64,000 nucleotides of DNA, taken from the NCBI RefSeq assembly GCF_003369915.1, contig NW_022881652.1:186001-250000 (forward strand), in the 5' to 3' direction. The translations under genes were made by a program, and so were the position numbers. This DNA is from Drosophila miranda (Eukaryota > Arthropoda > Insecta > Diptera > Drosophilidae). The notes beneath the pieces were generated by a model that was not told where the DNA came from, ran no database searches, and saw only the letters and a list, made by a program, of their open reading frames with translations. Positions 1 to 10,566 of this stretch are shown here, piece after piece; the stretch's first letter is position 1, and every line of letters begins with the position of its first letter.

Positions 1-269
1 CAATGTCTTTACAAGCATTGTGTTTTGCTATGCCGGCCGATGCTCCGCTGTTTCTTGTCTTCCCTGTAATTATAGAAAAAGATATAGACATTATATTAAA
101 TTGTTATGTTTATTGTAATATTGTAAACGTAAATCAATTGTACCTGTTTTGTCTCGTCTTTGTTCCAGTATAGTATCTCTTTTATTACCTGTTTTTCCGT
201 CGTCTTCACTCCAGTCTACAAAGTCTACTTATCTGTATTGTTATTTCTGCAAGTGCTTGTCTCTTTTTT
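1..269 (+). repeat. Partial CA/GGCCGGACC-type LINE-like block (3' end)
   Basis: This stretch is nearly identical to the ends of the same block in the later units (about 2829-3090, 8160-8420 and 14830-15090). It is the tail of a composite repeat unit that begins left of the window. It contains the shared GCCGGCCGATGCTCC motif and a T-rich tail. It has no credible coding content. It is interrupted at 270 by a Helitron, and the same sequence resumes at 1243. Confidence 0.8.
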
Positions 270-1242
270 ATACCCGATACTCAAAATGAGTATTGGGGTA
301 TATTAGATTTGTGGTAAAAGTGGATGTGTGTAACGTCCAGAAGGAATCGTTTCCGACCCCATAAAGTATATATATTCTTGATCAGCATCAATAGCCGAGT
401 CGATTGGGCCCTGTCTGTCTGTCCGTCTGTTCGTCTGTCCGTCTGTCCGTCCGTCCGCCTGTCCGTCTGTGGCTTCCACAATTTTAAAGATATGAGAAAA
501 CCAAAAACGTAGAGAATGACCATATCTTTAAGACTGCGGAATCTGAATTGGATCGTATTATTATTATAGCCAGCATCAAGAAAACAATTTCATTTTTTCT
601 CGCCCTGTCTCTCTCTAACACACACGTAGCATAGGCGGCTTTGCTTAGAGTAAAACATTAGCGCCTAGATCTCAGAGACTAGAAAAGCTAGAGTAACCAA
701 ATTTGGTATCCACACTCCTTATATATCGGACCGAGACGAGTTTGTTTCAAAATTTCGCCACACCCCCTTCCGCCCCCGAAAAGGACGAAAATCTGGGGAT
801 ATTCAAAAATCTCAAAGACTATTAAGGCTAGAGTAACCAAATTTGGTATCCGCACTTCTGTTAGATCTTACTATAAAACGTGTATCTCAAAATTTCGCCC
901 TACCCCCTTCCGCCCACACAAAGAACGAAAATCTGTTGCATCCACAATATTGCACATTCGAGAAAACAAAAAACGCAGAATCATAGATAATGACCATATC
1001 TATCAGATTGCTGAATCTGGATCAGATCAGATCATTTTTATAGCCAATAGGAACAAATCAATTTTCAGTGGCTACGCAGCGCCCGACGTCACGCTCAGAC
1101 TGATTTTCTGTCTCTCTCGCACGCACTCTTTGTCGTGTCGTTCAATATTAGCGGCGTCTGCCGGAGGAGAGCCATACTGACTAAGTATCGGGTATAACTG
1201 TAGAGTTGCGGTGTCCGCAGCAACTCACAACGTTCCCCCTCG
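270..1242 (-). mobile_element. DINE-1/SGM/ISY-type non-autonomous Helitron
   Basis: The element starts with TACCCGATACTC and ends just past AGTATCGGGTATAAC...CCCCCTCG, so the subterminal sequences are inverted copies. It carries the family's core, a block reading CCCATAAAGTATATATATTC followed by a GTCY-rich microsatellite (about 414-470), known from DINE-1/INE-1-like Drosophila Helitrons. The reverse complement of this element lies at 45383-46471. The interrupted host sequence can be read across it: TTTTT before and TTATTTAG after match the uninterrupted block near 3085 and 8425. This copy is about 115 bp shorter than the second one through internal deletions. It has no transposase ORF. The family name rests on recalled sequence features of obscura-group elements. 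Confidence 0.8.
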
Positions 1243-1334
1243 TTATTTAGTGTATTTCCTCTTATTTTCCACGCAAAGCACCTGCATTGTTTACCTTTTT
1301 CTCTTTATCTATTCCTCAATTTTTCAATTCCTCA
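1243..1334 (+). repeat. Resumed LINE-like block, joined directly to the 111-bp array
   Basis: After the Helitron the sequence returns to the block tail (TTATTTAGTGTATTTCC...CTATTCCTCAATT), then jumps straight to the start of the 111-bp array. In the other units more than 4 kb of gene pieces lie between these two points. This unit therefore lost its gene pieces through a deletion. Confidence 0.7.
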
Positions 1335-2065
1335 GAATCAATACGGAGGTCTTTACTATGCGATAATACCGACAGGTGTCGCCGAGAGTACCTAGGCTAT
1401 CGCCGGACAGTACTTACGGGACCCCGCCGGCCTGAGAGTTACTACGAAGCGGAAAGGGGGACTATGCTATGCGGGAATACCGACAAGTATCGCCGAGAGT
1501 ACCTAGGCTATCGCCGGACGGTACTTACGGGACCCTGTCGGCCTAAGAATTACTACGACGCGGAAAGGGGAACTTTGCTATGCGGAAATACCGACAAGTA
1601 TCGCCGAGAGTACCTAGGCTATCGCCGGACGGTACTTACGGGACCCTGTCGGCCTAAGAATTACTACGACGCGGAAAGGGGAACTTTGCTATGCGGGAAT
1701 ACCGACAAGTATCGCCGAGAGTACCTAGGCTATCGCCGGACGGTACTTACGGGACCCTGTCGGCCTAAGAATTACTACGACGCGGAAAGGGGAACTTTGC
1801 TATGCGGAAATACCGACAAGTATCGCCGAGAATGCCTAGGCAATCGCCGGATAGCAGTTACGGGACGCCGCCGAACTAAGAATTACTACGGGGGTCGGGG
1901 ATATCGACAGGCATCGCCGAGAATGCCTAGGCAATCGCCGGATAGCACTTACGGGACGCTGTCGAACTAAGAATTACTACGGGGGTCGGAGGTACCGACG
2001 CGTATCGCCGAGAGCGCTTATGCAATCGCCGGATAGCACTCACGGGACACTATCGGGCTAAACAT
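1335..2065. repeat. 111-bp tandem repeat array (unit 1)
   Basis: The monomer is 111 bp. It includes TATCGCCGAGAGTACCTAGG, CGGGACCCTGTCGGCC and CGGAAAGGGGAACTTTGC. About four full monomers are followed by three shorter, diverged ones (about 92 bp). Because 111 is a multiple of three, one frame stays open (1287-1970) and encodes a 37-residue repeat. No start context, codon bias or domain suggests that it is a protein. The same order of variant monomers recurs in the arrays at 13203 and 20024, so the array was copied as part of a larger unit. Confidence 0.9.
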
Positions 2066-3222
2066 TACGGCGAAAATCTTTATCATACGGGGCAGGTATG
2101 CATATCACTCGCATGCCACAACAAAAATGAACAACGGACGCTGCCGCCATCAAAGCCATTAAATAAAACATAAACGAATAAAAATGCTGCCATACACACT
2201 TGCAAAATCATACGGCCTGACAAATTCAAATCGAATGCAGTGCGTTGGTGATTGCTAGAATAGCCAAAAACAGACACACACACACAAACACCCATTACAC
2301 TTGGGCGGCCGGACCTGTGCCGTTCGAGTTATGTGTGTCGTGTCCGCCATCGTCCTTAGTTGGTGGCCGGATCCAGTGCCATGGCATTCAGAGTGCCCTA
2401 TGGTCCTGGAAAAGGAAAAATCCATCAGCCACACATACGATTAAAAAGGGCTCTCAAAATACTTACCGCCAGCCATTCAGACACACACACACAAACATCC
2501 ATTACACTTGGGCCGGACCTGTGCCGTTCGAGTTATGTGTGTCGTGTCCGCCATCGTCCTTAGTTGGTGGCCGGACCAGTGCCACTCGCTCTACATTAGT
2601 GCACACACACTCACATCCATTTCACTTTGGCGGCCGGACCCGTGTCGCCACAGTAATATGTGTGCCGTCTACTCCTGGCTCCCAGCTGGTGGCCGGACCA
2701 GTGCCACTGGTTCTCCAAGAGGGCAGCCACAGCCACAACGACGACGAGGTGCTAATTGCACCTACGTCTGACGACGCCAATTTCGACGACCAGGGGGGAC
2801 GACGGGGTCGGCCGGTATGCAACGCAGTGTCTTTACAAGCATTGTGTTTTGCTATGCCGGCCGATGCTCCGCTGTTTCTTGTCTTCCCTGTAATTATAGA
2901 AAAAGATATAGACATTATTTTAAATTGTTATGTTTATTGTAATATTGTAAACGTAAATCAATTGTACCTGTTTTGTCTCGTCTTTGTTCCAGTGTAGTAT
3001 CTCTTTTATTACCTGTTTTTCCGTCGTCTTCACTCCAGTCTACTACTTATCTGTATTGTTATTTCTGCAAGTGCTTGTCTCTTTTTATTTAGTATATTTC
3101 CTCTTATTTTCCACGCAAAGCACCTGCATTGTTTATCTTTTCTCTTTATCTATTCCTCAATTGACTACGTGTTGCAACACTGCACTTTCTGAATTTTCGA
3201 TCTCATTTCTTTAACCCTTCTT
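2066..3222 (+). repeat. CA-rich, GGCCGGACC-motif block, LINE untranslated-like (unit 1)
   Basis: The block starts CGGCGAAAATCTTTATCATACG and holds CACACA runs plus at least six copies of a motif like GGTGGCCGGACCAGTGCC at irregular spacing. It ends in a T-rich tail. The same block recurs at 7370, 14041 and 28962. A motif-sharing relative at 46472-46895 sits next to gag-bearing LINE sequence. I therefore read this as untranslated sequence of a non-LTR retrotransposon. The open frames across it (for example 2245-2997) follow the motif repeats and are not credible genes. Confidence 0.65.
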
Positions 3223-3244
3223 CCCCCCCCCCCCCCCCCCCCCC
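3223..3244. repeat. Homopolymer run of 22 C
   Basis: This is a pure C tract that ends the LINE-like block. The equivalents in the other units are 27 C (8558-8584) and 15 C plus A plus 5 C (15228-15248). The length is probably unstable and may be affected by assembly error. Confidence 0.9.
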
Positions 3245-3799
3245 ATTGTTATTTTCGTAATTAGTGCGGTTCTCCGACACCCCACTACAAAATTATTACA
3301 ATCTGTGATAAATCTTCGGCGGCAACAGTGCTGACAATTGATTATCGGTTTCAAATCGACTTTCAAATCAGCATCAGTAGCCGCCACACCACCACTACGG
3401 CCTAAATTGAGCCAAAAATGCTAGTCTTCGCATAAAACAACTACGCCCCCTATAAACAGTCTGACAGAAAGTACATGCTACATTCCTAGTCGTCTGCCCT
3501 CAGCAGGCGGAAAGGGTAGTAGAGGGGACTGAAGACCACATACCGCATTACAGCCAACAAAACATCAAGTTGACGAACTCACAGGGGATTGCAAATCAAA
3601 TTTTAAGTTAGGGAGAATTACAAAGAAGAGACAGCATACTTTTGAGCGTGGCCCCACTTCACTTTCTTGACTGACACCACACACACACACACACTTGCAA
3701 ATGGAAAGTCGTGTCGTGAACGTTGTGGAGTCGAGACGTGTCTGAGGTTTAGTCCCTCCGTCAAAGTGCCGAATATTTTGTCCCTCTCTTTTCCCTTGG
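3245..3799. other. Spacer between C-run and gene pieces (unit 1)
   Basis: This sequence is shared with 8585-9138 and 15249-15805. It contains a short CA run (about 3675-3695) and no supported ORF. Its junction with the gene fragment at about 3800 differs in each unit, which marks independent deletions. Confidence 0.6.
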
Positions 3800-4261
3800 C
3801 CTGGCCAAGAAGCCCAGCCTGACGCCGACCACCGGTTCTCAGGCGCCATCGCAGACCATCGCAAAGTCGAGGCCCACCGGGCTCGAGACGATTTTTGAAC
3901 GGCCCGGCAATGAGGACGACGGGCCCACCAGCAGCCATGCCGTGGCATTCGGCGAGTGCCAGCGCCGCGTCCTCGCCCTGGGTACGGGCGAAAAAAAACA
4001 ACCCTGTCGCAGAAGATCTGCCTGAAGGTGCGCAACACCTTGGGCGAACGCAGCACCCGGCACATGATGACACTGCGGGCGTCCCGCACTACTTTGGACA
4101 GCGTAATGCTCGGGGGCTCGGACGATGAAGGCGAGTCGGTCGGAGTCGCTCCCGTAGCTGCTCCCGAAGTCGTTCCCGCTGTAGGAAATGCCGGTACAAA
4201 TCAGCCGCCACCATTCGTGCTGCGCACCAGCAGGAGGCTCAAGAGTCTGCCTCCGTTTTAG
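3800..4261 (+). pseudogene. Unrecognised short gene, copy 1 (5'-truncated, frameshifted)
   Basis: Two overlapping plus frames together look like one host protein. The first runs over about 3800-4000 and includes GLETIFERPGNEDD and AVAFGECQRRVLALG. The second runs over about 3990-4261, includes LGERSTRHMMTLRASR, and ends FVLRTSRRLKSLPPF-stop. They are separated by a one-base loss in a run of A near 3990. The same break is present in copy 3, so it predates the amplification. The product is basic with a Ser/Arg-rich C-terminus. I do not recognise the family. An AATAAA lies at 4298-4303. The start codon, present in copy 3, has been deleted here. Confidence 0.6.
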
Positions 4262-5025
4262 ATTGTTGCACCTTCCACCCTCCAAATGATAGAAAAGAAT
4301 AAAGAAAAGAAAAGCAAAGAAAAGAAAAACCCTCTACAGAATGTCTCTTTTGCTCTCATTTTAAATTGAAGCGCCTCTTTCGGCGGAACCTACCCCAAGA
4401 GCGGAAAGCGGAGATCAATTAGAATTGTGAACCCCAAAGCGAGCGATTGATACGATACACTCACGAGTACTCATGCCCAAGCCCGAGTACTCTGTCCAGC
4501 ATCTACATCGGGGAATCAACATAAATGGGTGGCTCCGCGGACGGTGTTCCAGCAGTCGCGCTTGGGCGGTCCGAGTGAGCAGTAACGGATCTTCTGCAGA
4601 AATCAGTGCATAGATACAGTATCTGAAGGATCAAAAAGTGTTGAAAATCAATTAAAAGGTGATCATCCATCCCACGACAAGGAGAGGGGGCAGGGGGCGA
4701 ATGGCGCCACCCAGATTTCTGTACGGGCCTCTGAAAGGGAATCGAATCGAATCGAATCGGTCCAAATTGGCGTTGGAATGTCCAATAATAAACGGTAGAT
4801 TCTATTACTCGTTAACCCCGCGGGTCAATGAGAGAGAACTATGGCAAAAGATACAAAGTAGCTGCTGTACCCTTGCCACAGCCACAGATACAGATACATG
4901 CCTCTGAGAGTGTGGCAGTAATTGAATTAACCTTTGCGTGCCGTCTGTCTCTGTCCGTGTCTGTGAATAAATCGCGGGTCTTGGCTCGAGTAACACTATT
5001 CCTCCGTCCTTCGTCGTACCGATAG
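4262..5025. other. Intergenic DNA and probable 5' leader of the Mdr65-like piece (unit 1)
   Basis: This is apparently former single-copy sequence between two neighbouring genes. It holds AATAAA at 4298, repeated GAATC units near 4740-4757, and a C/T-rich stretch just before the ATG at 5026. It is conserved in units 2 and 3. I see no confident ORF. Confidence 0.5.
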
Positions 5026-5244
5026 ATGGACGAGGCTTCTAGCACGACGACAACCGATGGCAAGTCCCTGGATGAGGCGCCGGTGGCCGCAGGACTGGAG
5101 CCCACACAGCCGATCGGCTTCCTGCAGCTCTTCCGCTTCTCCACCTGCGGGGAGATCGCGTGGCTCTTCTTTGGGTTCCTCATGTGCTGCGTCAAGGCGT
5201 TGACCCTGCCCGCAGTGGTTATCATTTACAGCACGTTCACAGCA
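5026..5244 (+). pseudogene. Mdr65: Mdr65-like ABC transporter, exon 1 only (copy 1)
   Basis: The 73 codons match the N-terminus of the Drosophila P-glycoprotein Mdr65. There is an acidic Ser/Thr-rich start, then GLEPTQPIGFLQLFRFST, then the first membrane segment (WLFFGFLMCC...LTLPAVVIIYS). Mdr65 is a full ABC exporter of about 1,300 residues in the plasma membrane. Here only exon 1 is present, ending at a strong donor (GCA|GTGAGT). The next exon belongs to another gene, so no transporter can be made. The ATG is chosen by position and by agreement with the family start. The identification rests on a recalled family sequence. Confidence 0.75.
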
Positions 5245-5330
5245 GTGAGTACCGGGCACAGATACTCCCGCAGATGCAGATTCAGATACTCCAACCACAA
5301 TCTCTCTCCCTTCGATTCTCGATTCCGTAG
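5245..5330 (+). other. Hybrid intron joining two unrelated genes (unit 1)
   Basis: The 86-bp segment starts with the Mdr65-like donor GTGAGT. It ends with a pyrimidine-rich tract and TTCCGTAG, a plausible acceptor of a different gene. It looks like a fusion of two introns. Splicing would join a phase-0 donor to an exon whose long frame needs one extra base, so the fused frame would be wrong. Units 2 (10344-10429) and 3 (17837-17932) carry the same structure. Confidence 0.55.
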
Positions 5331-5938
5331 CCCTCTCCGCTGCCACGAACATCACCACGCTGTCGTTTCCCTTCACGATGGCCAACAGCAGCGGCGGCGG
5401 GTACACCATTCCCACGGGGACCCTGAGCATCCTTCCCATCGCGGCGAACGCCCAGCTGCCGACCATCACGACAACGGCCAGTGGCTACGAGCCCAATGAC
5501 GTCATCACCACGATCCCCGTCTCGCTCTCCATTCAGCGCTTTCCCTCGTCCCTGTCCATCGCGGACCTGGCCCAGGAGCAGGACGGCTACAGCAACAATG
5601 GCTCCAGCAACGGCATGACCGTGGGGCCGGGTGCGGGCGGCGGCGGCGGCATCACCACCACGGCCCTCCTGTCCGTGAAGCCCCTGAACGGCAGCGGCAA
5701 CGGCAACATTTCGCGGAACAACAGCTTCAGTCTGAGCTTCAACCTGCAGGACCCCACAGTGCGCTCCTCGGTGCGTTCGGCAGGAGCCCCCACAATGGAT
5801 ACAGTGGACAACTCTTCATCCGGTGGCATGATCGCCCTGCCCCAGAGCGGCGCCACGGCAACGGCAACGGCCACGAGTTCTACCTCAACCCTCGCCAAAC
5901 ACAGTCCCGAGGCCAAGACAGGAGAGGTCTATGTCTGA
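5331..5938 (+). pseudogene. Last exon of an unrecognised Ser/Thr/Gly-rich protein (copy 1)
   Basis: The open frame continues from the acceptor at 5330 to a stop at 5938, with about 200 codons. It is rich in Thr, Ser, Asn and Gly, has a run of five Gly, and ends EAKTGEVYV. There is no membrane segment or recognised domain, and it looks like a disordered C-terminal tail. GC-rich codon use (many NNC/NNG) suggests a true former host exon. AATAAA signals at 6192 and 6203 probably belong to its 3' UTR. It has no start of its own. A near-identical copy lies at 17933-18530 and a deleted copy at 10430-10566. Confidence 0.6.
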
Positions 5939-6540
5939 GCGGAGGAACAGGACACCTATTCCGACCCATCCACTGGATTATAGCTTTCGTCGTAGGGTTA
6001 AGCACCCCCTTACAGAACCACTGATACGATATTATCATCTAGGAAAGAGAACAAAACAAGAGTAATCCTCTCTTCGGATTGTACATACATATGCACACAT
6101 CAATATACATACATATATAGCCCACAGACGATATCGTATCGTAATGGATCGTATCGTACGGCACACGCGAGTCTTTCTCGATAGTTGGGCGAATAAATTA
6201 CGAATAAAATCTTTACCAAGAGGATCTCCATTATATTACCCGTGCAAACATTGGACCGTGTAAATACTTTGGAACCCTCCCCCTCTCCACAAAAAAACAT
6301 AATATGTGATATGCGATTATTGTATGTGTTTTTTTTTTTTGTTCCAGCTATAAAATTTGTGCATCTTTAGGATTAATGTGGAACCAATCCATGTAGAGGA
6401 TGGTAGAAGAACACAGATCTAAGAAATTCTAGGCTCCTTTGTACAGATACAGATACAGTTACAGATGATCGACGAGGCAGATGAAGCGGTGTGACACGTC
6501 GGGCGACTAACGAGCCCCTTAACTTGTTTGCCGCCCAACC
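5939..6540 (+). other. 3' UTR and flank of the Ser/Thr-rich exon (unit 1)
   Basis: This AT-rich DNA carries two AATAAA signals (6192-6197, 6203-6208), a T run near 6330 and short ATAC/CATA repeats. It is conserved in units 2 and 3. No coding signal is seen. Confidence 0.55.
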
Positions 6541-6812
6541 AAACTGTTAAAAATTCTTAATTAACGCCAATAAGGAAAACATTAAAATGCCGACGCCAAG
6601 CCAAGCAGCCATTTTCCCAACTCGCCCCACACACATTCACATTCCCCTTCGTCTGTGTAAAGTGCGGTGGTTTCGTCCACCGCACCCAGCTAAATGCCAA
6701 AGTTGCAGCGGTTTAACAACTTCTGTCAACGCGGCTTCGTCTGTGTAAAGTGCGGTGGTTTCGTCCACCGCACCCAGCTAAATGCCAAAGTTGCGGCGGT
6801 ACGCACCCAGCC
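6541..6812 (+). repeat. LINE 5'-leader piece plus two 87-bp zinc-knuckle repeats (unit 1)
   Basis: A leader-like piece (about 6541-6647) is followed by two copies, 87 bp apart (near 6648 and 6735), of a sequence that in the plus frame reads CQRGFVCVKCGGFVHRTQ. This matches the spacing of a gag zinc knuckle (C-x2-C-x4-H), and the preceding Cys is spaced as in the intact gag at 49073-49954. It is therefore a decayed, tandemly duplicated piece of non-LTR gag. Confidence 0.55.
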
Positions 6813-7056
6813 AACTACAGGGCCTATGCTGATGCTGATATGAGGATCAGCCTTGCGCCGCCACTTATATGAAGCCCACTCCGAGGACGGGAACGGACTG
6901 AAAAGACGCAATCCATTTTAAAAGAAAACACATGTTAATGTTAAGTCTAGTGTTACCTTAACTTTTGTAAGGAAGCGATCCTGGGCTGGGGTACATACAT
7001 ATCTCAGTCTACTCCAGGGTCGAAATTACAGCAATAATTTGCCGGGACTCCGTATT
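6813..7056. repeat. Unit-specific spacer (unit 1)
   Basis: This sequence is shared with about 12830-13078 and 19650-19903. It includes GATGCTGATGCTGATATGAGG-like steps and CAGTCTACTCCAGGGTC. It has no ORF worth reporting. Confidence 0.5.
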
Positions 7057-7369
7057 TCGGACCGACGATGGGGGACGGGGCCGCAGTCCCGCGGACGGGG
7101 GCGATCGTAGCGTGGGACGGGGCAGTTGGTTTCACCGAGAACACTCCGGTTATCGCCGAATAGCGCCTTCAGGGCCCCACCGAACTCAGAATCAATACGG
7201 AGGTCTTTACTATGCGATAATACCGACAGGTGATAATACCGCCGGATAGCACTTACGGGACGCCGCCGAACTAAGAATTACTACGGGGGTCGGTTATATC
7301 GACAGGTATCGCCGAGAGCGCTTAGGCAATAGCCGGATAGCACTCACGGGACACTATCGGGCTAAACAT
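7057..7369. repeat. G-rich spacer and remnant of the 111-bp array (unit 1/2 junction)
   Basis: The G-rich piece (GACGATGGGGGACGGGGCC and so on) leads into a much reduced 111-bp array that keeps only the first partial monomer and the last diverged ones. Arrays 13203-14040 and 20024-21097 show what is missing. The missing monomers were probably lost by unequal exchange. Confidence 0.75.
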
Positions 7370-8557
7370 TACGGCGAAAATCTTTATCATACGCGGCAGG
7401 TATGCATATCACTCGCATGCCACAACAAAAATGAACAACGGACGCTGCCGCCATCAAAGCCATTAAATAAAACATAAACGAATAAAAATGCTGCCATACA
7501 CACTTGCAAAAGCATCCGGCCTGACAAATTCAAATCGAATGCAGTGCGTTGGTGATTGCTAGAATAGCCAAAAACACACACACACACACAAACACCCATT
7601 ACACTTGGGCGGCCGGACCTGTGCCGTTCGAGTTATGTGTGTCGTGTCCGCCATCGTCCTTAGTTGGTGGCCGGATCCAGTTCCATGGCATTCAGAGTGC
7701 CCTATGGTCCTGGAAAAGGAAAAATCCATCAGCCACACATACGATTAAAAAGGGCTCTCAAAATACTTACCGCCAGCCATTCAGACACACACACACAAAC
7801 ATCCAATACACTTGGGCGGCCGGACCTGTGCCGTTCGAGTTATGTGTGTCGTGTCCGCCATCGTCCTTAGTTGGTGGCCGGACCAGTGCCACTCGCTCTA
7901 CATTAGGGCCACAATTGCCGACGCACACCCACACTCACATCCATTTCACTTTGGCGGCCGGACCCGTGTCGCCACAGTAATATGTGTGCCGTCTACTCCT
8001 GGCTCCCAGCTGGTGGCCGGACCAGTGCCACTGGTTCTCCAAGAGGGCAGCCACAGCCACAACGACGACGAGGTGCTAATTGCACCTACTTCTGACGACT
8101 TCGGACGACGCCAATTTCGACGACCAGGGGGGACGACGGGGTCGGCCGGTATGCAACGCAATGTCTTTACAAGCATTGTGTTTTGCTATGCCGGCCGATG
8201 CTCCGCTGTTTCTTGTCTTCCCTGTAATTATAGAAAAAGATATAGACATTATTTTAAATTGTTATGTTTATTGTAAAATTGTAAACGTAAATCAATTGTA
8301 CCTGTTTTGTCTCGTCTTTGTTCCAGTGTAGTATCTCTTTTATTACCTGTTTTTCCGTCGTCTTCACTCCAGTCTACTACTTATCTGTATTGTTATTTCT
8401 GCAAGTGCTTGTCTCTTTTTATTTAGTATATTTCCTCTTATTTTCCACGCAAAGCACCTGCATTGTTTACCTTTTCTCTTTATCTATTCCTCAATTGACT
8501 ACGTGTTGCAACACTGCACTTTCTGAATTTTCGATCTCATTTCTTTAACCCTTTCTT
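7370..8557 (+). repeat. CA-rich, GGCCGGACC-motif LINE-like block (unit 2)
   Basis: This is a second copy of the block at 2066-3222, with the same motif order and tail. It has small differences, such as a longer CA run at about 7574 and a short GACTTCGGAC duplication near 8097. Confidence 0.65.
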
Positions 8558-8584
8558 CCCCCCCCCCCCCCCCCCCCCCCCCCC
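8558..8584. repeat. Homopolymer run of 27 C
   Basis: This is the unit 2 equivalent of the run at 3223-3244. Confidence 0.9.
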
Positions 8585-9138
8585 ATTGTTATTTTCGTAA
8601 TTAGTGCGGTTCTCCGACACCCCACTACAAAATTATTACAATCTGTGATAAATCTTCGGCGGCAACGGTGCTGACAATTGATTATCGGTTTCAAATCGAC
8701 TTTCAAATCAGCATCAGTTGCCGCCACACCACCACTACGGCCTAAATTGAGCCAAAAATGCTAGTCTTCCATAAAACAACTAAGCCCCCTATAAACTGCC
8801 CGCCCACATGTACATGCTACATTCCTAGTCGTCTGCCCTCAGCAGGCGGCAAGGGTAGTAGAGGGGACTGAAGACCACATACCGCATTACAGCCAACAAA
8901 ACATCAAGTTGACGAACACAGAGGGGATTGCAAATCAAATTTTAAGTTAGGGAGAATTACAAAGAAGAGACAGCATACTTTTGAGCGTGGCCCCACTTCA
9001 CTTTCTTGACTCACATCACACACACACACACACTTGCAAATGGAAAGTCGTGTCGTGAACGTTGTGGAGTCGAGACGTGTCTGAGGTTTAGTCCCTCCGT
9101 CAAAGTGCCGAATATTTTGTCCCTCTCTTTTTCTTTTT
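8585..9138. other. Spacer between C-run and gene pieces (unit 2)
   Basis: This is a copy of the unit 1 spacer, with a CA run near 9017-9033. The end is joined directly to the middle of the unrecognised gene at a CCCTGTCGC sequence, which suggests deletion at short homology. Confidence 0.6.
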
Positions 9139-9410
9139 CCCTGTCGCAGAAGAGCTGCCTGAAGGTGCGCAACACCTTGGGCGAACGCAGCACCCGGCGC
9201 ATGATGACACTGCGGGCGTCCCGCACTACTTTGGACAGCGTAATGCTCGGGGGCTCGGACGATGAAGGCGAGTCGGTCGGAGTCGCTCCCGCAGTCGCCG
9301 CCGTAGCTGCTCCCGAAGTCGTTCCCGCTGGAGGAAATGCCGGTACAAATCAGCCGGCACCATTCGTGCTGCGCACCAGCAGGAGGCTCAATAGTCTGCC
9401 TCCGTTTTAG
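9139..9410 (+). pseudogene. Unrecognised short gene, copy 2 (only the 3' half)
   Basis: It keeps only the second frame of the gene, from just after the A run to the same terminal residues (LKSLPPF in copies 1 and 3; here N replaces K). It has a small in-frame insertion relative to copy 1 in the Ala/Val/Pro-rich part. The 5' half is gone, so it cannot encode the original protein. Confidence 0.55.
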
Positions 9411-10166
9411 ATTGTTGCACCTTCCACCCTCCAAATGATAGAAAAAGAATAAATAAAAGAAAAGCAAAGAAAAGAAAAACCCTCTACAGAATGTCTCTTT
9501 TGCTCTCATTGTAAATTGAAGCGCCTCTTCCGGCGGAACCTACCCCAAGAGCGGAAAGCGGAGATCAATTAGAATTGTGAACCCCAAAGCGAGCGATTGA
9601 TACGATACACTCACGAGTACTCATGCCCAAGCCCGAGTACTCTGTCCAGCATCCACATCGGGGAATCAACATAAATGGGTGGCTCCGCGGACGGTGTTCC
9701 AGCAGTCGCGCTTGGGCGGTCCGAGTGAGCAGTAACGGATCTTCTGCAGAAATCAGTGCATAGATACAGTATCTGAAGGATCAAAGTGTTGAAAATCAAT
9801 TAAAAGGTGATCATCCATCCCACGACAAGGAGAGGGGGCAGGGGGCGAATGGCGCCACACAGATTTCTGTACGGGCCTCTGAAAGGGAATCGAATCGAAT
9901 CGCTCCAAATTGGCGTTGGAATGTCCAATAATAAACGGTAGATTCTATTACTCGTTAACCCCGCGGGTCAATGAGAGAGAACTATGGCAAAAGATACAAA
10001 GTAGCTGCTGTACCCTTGCCACAGCCACAGATTCAGATACATGCCTCTGAGAGTGTGGCAGTAATTGAATTAACCTTTGCGTGCCGTCTGTCTCTGTCCG
10101 TGTCTGTGAATAAATCGCGGGTCTTGGCTAGTAACACTATTCCTCCGTCCTTCGTCGTACCGATAG
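9411..10166. other. Intergenic DNA between gene pieces (unit 2)
   Basis: This is a copy of 4262-5025, with one AATAAA near 9449. It has a shorter GAATC run and loses four bases near 10128. No gene is seen. Confidence 0.5.
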
Positions 10167-10343
10167 ATGGACGAGGCTTCTGGCACGACGACAACCGATG
10201 GCAAGTCCCTGGATGAGGCGCCGGTGGCCGCAGGACTGGAGCCCACACAGCCGATCGGCTTCCTGCAGCTCTTCCGCTTCTCCACCTGCGATGAGGCGTT
10301 GACCCTGCCCGCAGTGGTCATCATTTACAGCGAGTTCACAGCA
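10167..10343 (+). pseudogene. Mdr65: Mdr65-like exon 1, copy 2 (42-bp internal deletion)
   Basis: The start and end match copies 1 and 3, but 14 codons are missing after FRFSTC. The deletion removes most of the first membrane segment and preserves the frame. The donor GCA|GTGAGT is intact. With the hydrophobic segment gone, even the partial product would lack its membrane anchor. Confidence 0.72.
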
Positions 10344-10429
10344 GTGAGTACCGGGCACAGATACTCCCGCAGATGCAGATTCAGATACTCCAACCACAAT
10401 CTCTCTCCCTTCGATTCTCGATTCCGTAG

Positions 10430-10566
10430 CCCTCTCCGCTGCCACGAACATCACCACGCTGTCGTTTCCGTTCACGATGGCCAACAGCAGCGGCGGCGGG
10501 TACACCATTCCCTCAACCCTCGCCAAACACAGTCCCGAGGCCAAGACAGGAGAGGTCTATGTCTGA
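10430..10566 (+). pseudogene. Ser/Thr-rich last exon, copy 2 (large deletion)
   Basis: After the acceptor, only the start of the exon and its final codons remain. About 470 bp between ACCATTCCC and TCAACCCTCGCC is absent relative to copy 3. It ends at the same TATGTCTGA. Confidence 0.65.

Noticed and set aside
1287-1970. 227-codon open frame with 37-residue repeats (also 13447-13758 and 19970-20806)
   Set aside because: The frame is open because the 111-bp monomer is a multiple of three. Starts differ between arrays and no domain or leader is seen.
2245-2997. Long open frames through the CA-rich blocks (also 7549, 14219 and 29144)
   Set aside because: They follow simple repeats and GGCCGGACC motifs, and overlapping frames are open on both strands. 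There is no domain.
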